Shown piece after piece: positions 4,951-5,626 of a stretch of 5,626 bases of DNA. The stretch lies in assembly GCA_023260935.1 (NCBI GenBank), contig JALQTL010000266.1:1-5626 (forward strand). The letters run 5' to 3'. The DNA is from Paracoccaceae bacterium. Its GTDB lineage: Bacteria > Pseudomonadota > Alphaproteobacteria > Rhodobacterales > Rhodobacteraceae. Made by a program: the position numbers and the translations under genes. The notes below the pieces were generated by a model, which worked only from the letters and a program-made list of their open reading frames with translations, had not been told where the DNA came from and did not search any database. Each line of letters opens with the position of its first letter. Positions within the stretch are counted from its first letter, which is position 1.

Positions 4951-5036
4951 TTCACGGTTCCCTCAGTGATTGCCGCCTTGCTGGCGTGCTTTCAGAACAA
5001 CGCCATGTCCGGCGTGCGCGCACTATGGCACAGGGT

Positions 5037-5042
5037 ATTATC
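5037..5042 (-). promoter_or_regulatory. Candidate -10 element for mscL
   Basis: On the minus strand, GATAAT (plus ATTATC) matches 5 of 6 of the -10 consensus about 87 bases before the mscL ATG. No good -35 hexamer lies 16-18 bases upstream. The 183-base spacer 4951-5133 shows nothing else I can name, apart from a 5-bp CGGTC/GACCG hairpin near 5119-5131 that lacks a T tract, just past the acetyltransferase stop. Confidence 0.25.
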
Positions 5043-5133
5043 CTTGAGCAGGGGGAAATTCGCCTAAAGATTGGCCCGGCGGGTGTTTTGTTGCGATTCC
5101 GGCGACAGTTAAGGGATGCGGTCCGCGACCGGA

Positions 5134-5626
5134 TCAGCGCAGGTCGCGCACCATGGTGGTGGACCGGGAAAAGCCGAAGACATGGCGCAGAGGGCCCAGC
5201 GTTTCGGTGCGCCAGACGGTAAAGCCCATACGTTCATAAAGCGCCCGCGCCCGCACATTCGCCTCGATCACCTCCAGCCGGATCGCAGGATAGCCGCGCC
5301 AGCGGGCCTCTTGGAACAGCGCGTCAATCAGGGCGGTGCCTACCCCGTGGCCGCGCCATTCCCGGGCCACGCAGATGCCGTCCACCAGAAAGCGTTCGTT
5401 ATCCACCTCGCTTTGCAAAAGGCGCAGCAGGAAAGCGCGCCACAGCCCGCCGAACTGACCATAGACACTGCGAAGATCATCGGCACCGCCCCCTGAGAAG
5501 CTGCCCCTTGGGGTCTTGAAGCCGGCAAGCCCGATCAAGCTGCCGTCATGGCCAAGCGCGTAAAGGCAATGGTCGGCCTGAATGACTCGTTCCAGAAAGG
5601 CCAGCGCCTTGGGTTCCGGCCCAAGC
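5134..5626 (-). CDS. GNAT family N-acetyltransferase (5' end beyond the window)
   Basis: The reading frame ends at a TGA (5134-5136) and stays open to the right edge, giving 163 C-terminal residues; the start lies outside. Starting it at the in-frame TTG at 5538 would discard 29 upstream residues (LGPEPKALAFLERVIQADHC...) that fit the fold, so that start is not credible. GNAT features are clear. Strand 4 and motif A read FLVDGICVAREWRGHGVGTA, with the acetyl-CoA pyrophosphate loop RGHGVG, then helix LIDALFQEA. Motif B follows as RLEVIEANVRARALYERMGF, with the usual Asn and Tyr. The C-terminus has a final strand GFSRSTTMVRDLR. The acceptor substrate cannot be told from this region; the family covers small amines, antibiotics and protein N-termini. 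It is upstream of mscL in the same direction with 183 bases between, so it is probably a separate transcript. Confidence 0.92.
   Translation of the reverse strand, partial: LGPEPKALAFLERVIQADHCLYALGHDGSLIGLAGFKTPRGSFSGGGADDLRSVYGQFGGLWRAFLLRLLQSEVDNERFLVDGICVAREWRGHGVGTALIDALFQEARWRGYPAIRLEVIEANVRARALYERMGFTVWRTETLGPLRHVFGFSRSTTMVRDLR

Noticed and set aside
1..5626. tRNA, rRNA, CRISPR arrays or complete insertion sequences
   Set aside because: I saw no cloverleaf, regularly spaced repeats or transposase motifs on either strand. The only mobile-DNA hint is the left-end junction.

Overview
The window is chromosomal DNA of about 65% G+C from an alphaproteobacterium, most likely of the family Rhodobacteraceae (Rhodobacter/Paracoccus-like). 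The evidence is the base composition, the protein sequences (COQ9, Lrp, Ald and MscL all read as this group) and the layout, in which rpsU lies divergent from a COQ9-family gene. This assignment is inference from sequence character; no search was run.

Layout from left to right. Positions 1-~229 hold an AT-richer stretch (about 52% G+C) with the end of one unrecognised ORF and the start of a second, overlapping one. It joins abruptly to a quinone-oxidoreductase-like gene (minus strand, to 820) that has lost its last third at that junction. Upstream of it in the same operon is a COQ9-family ubiquinone-biosynthesis gene (831-1529, minus). This is divergent from rpsU (1637-1843, plus), and the short spacer between them holds two overlapping promoter candidates and a perfect short palindrome. 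rpsU ends in a clear intrinsic terminator. Next come a long inverted repeat (1961-2028) and a convergent Lrp/AsnC regulator (2081-2539, minus). The regulator is divergent from ald, alanine dehydrogenase (2703-3821, plus), and a dyad in the shared 163-bp spacer is a plausible operator. A six-helix ferric-reductase/MsrQ-like haem membrane protein (3876-4475, plus) follows ald. A perfect 12-bp-stem hairpin separates it from the convergent mscL (4534-4950, minus). The window ends in a GNAT acetyltransferase (5134 to beyond the right edge, minus) whose N-terminus lies outside.

Functional groups. coq9 and the quinone-oxidoreductase-like gene form a quinone-related operon beside the translation gene rpsU. 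The Lrp regulator and ald form a classic alanine-catabolism pair, in which the regulator is expected to sense an amino acid and control ald. The MsrQ-like protein, MscL and the acetyltransferase are independent membrane or housekeeping functions.

Most of the window is ordinary core genome. I did not find a convincing new multi-gene system. The most anomalous place is the left-end junction, which is either a real insertion or rearrangement boundary or a chimeric clone/assembly join. The next most interesting items are the regulatory spacers (coq9/rpsU and lrp/ald) and the 1961-2028 inverted repeat.
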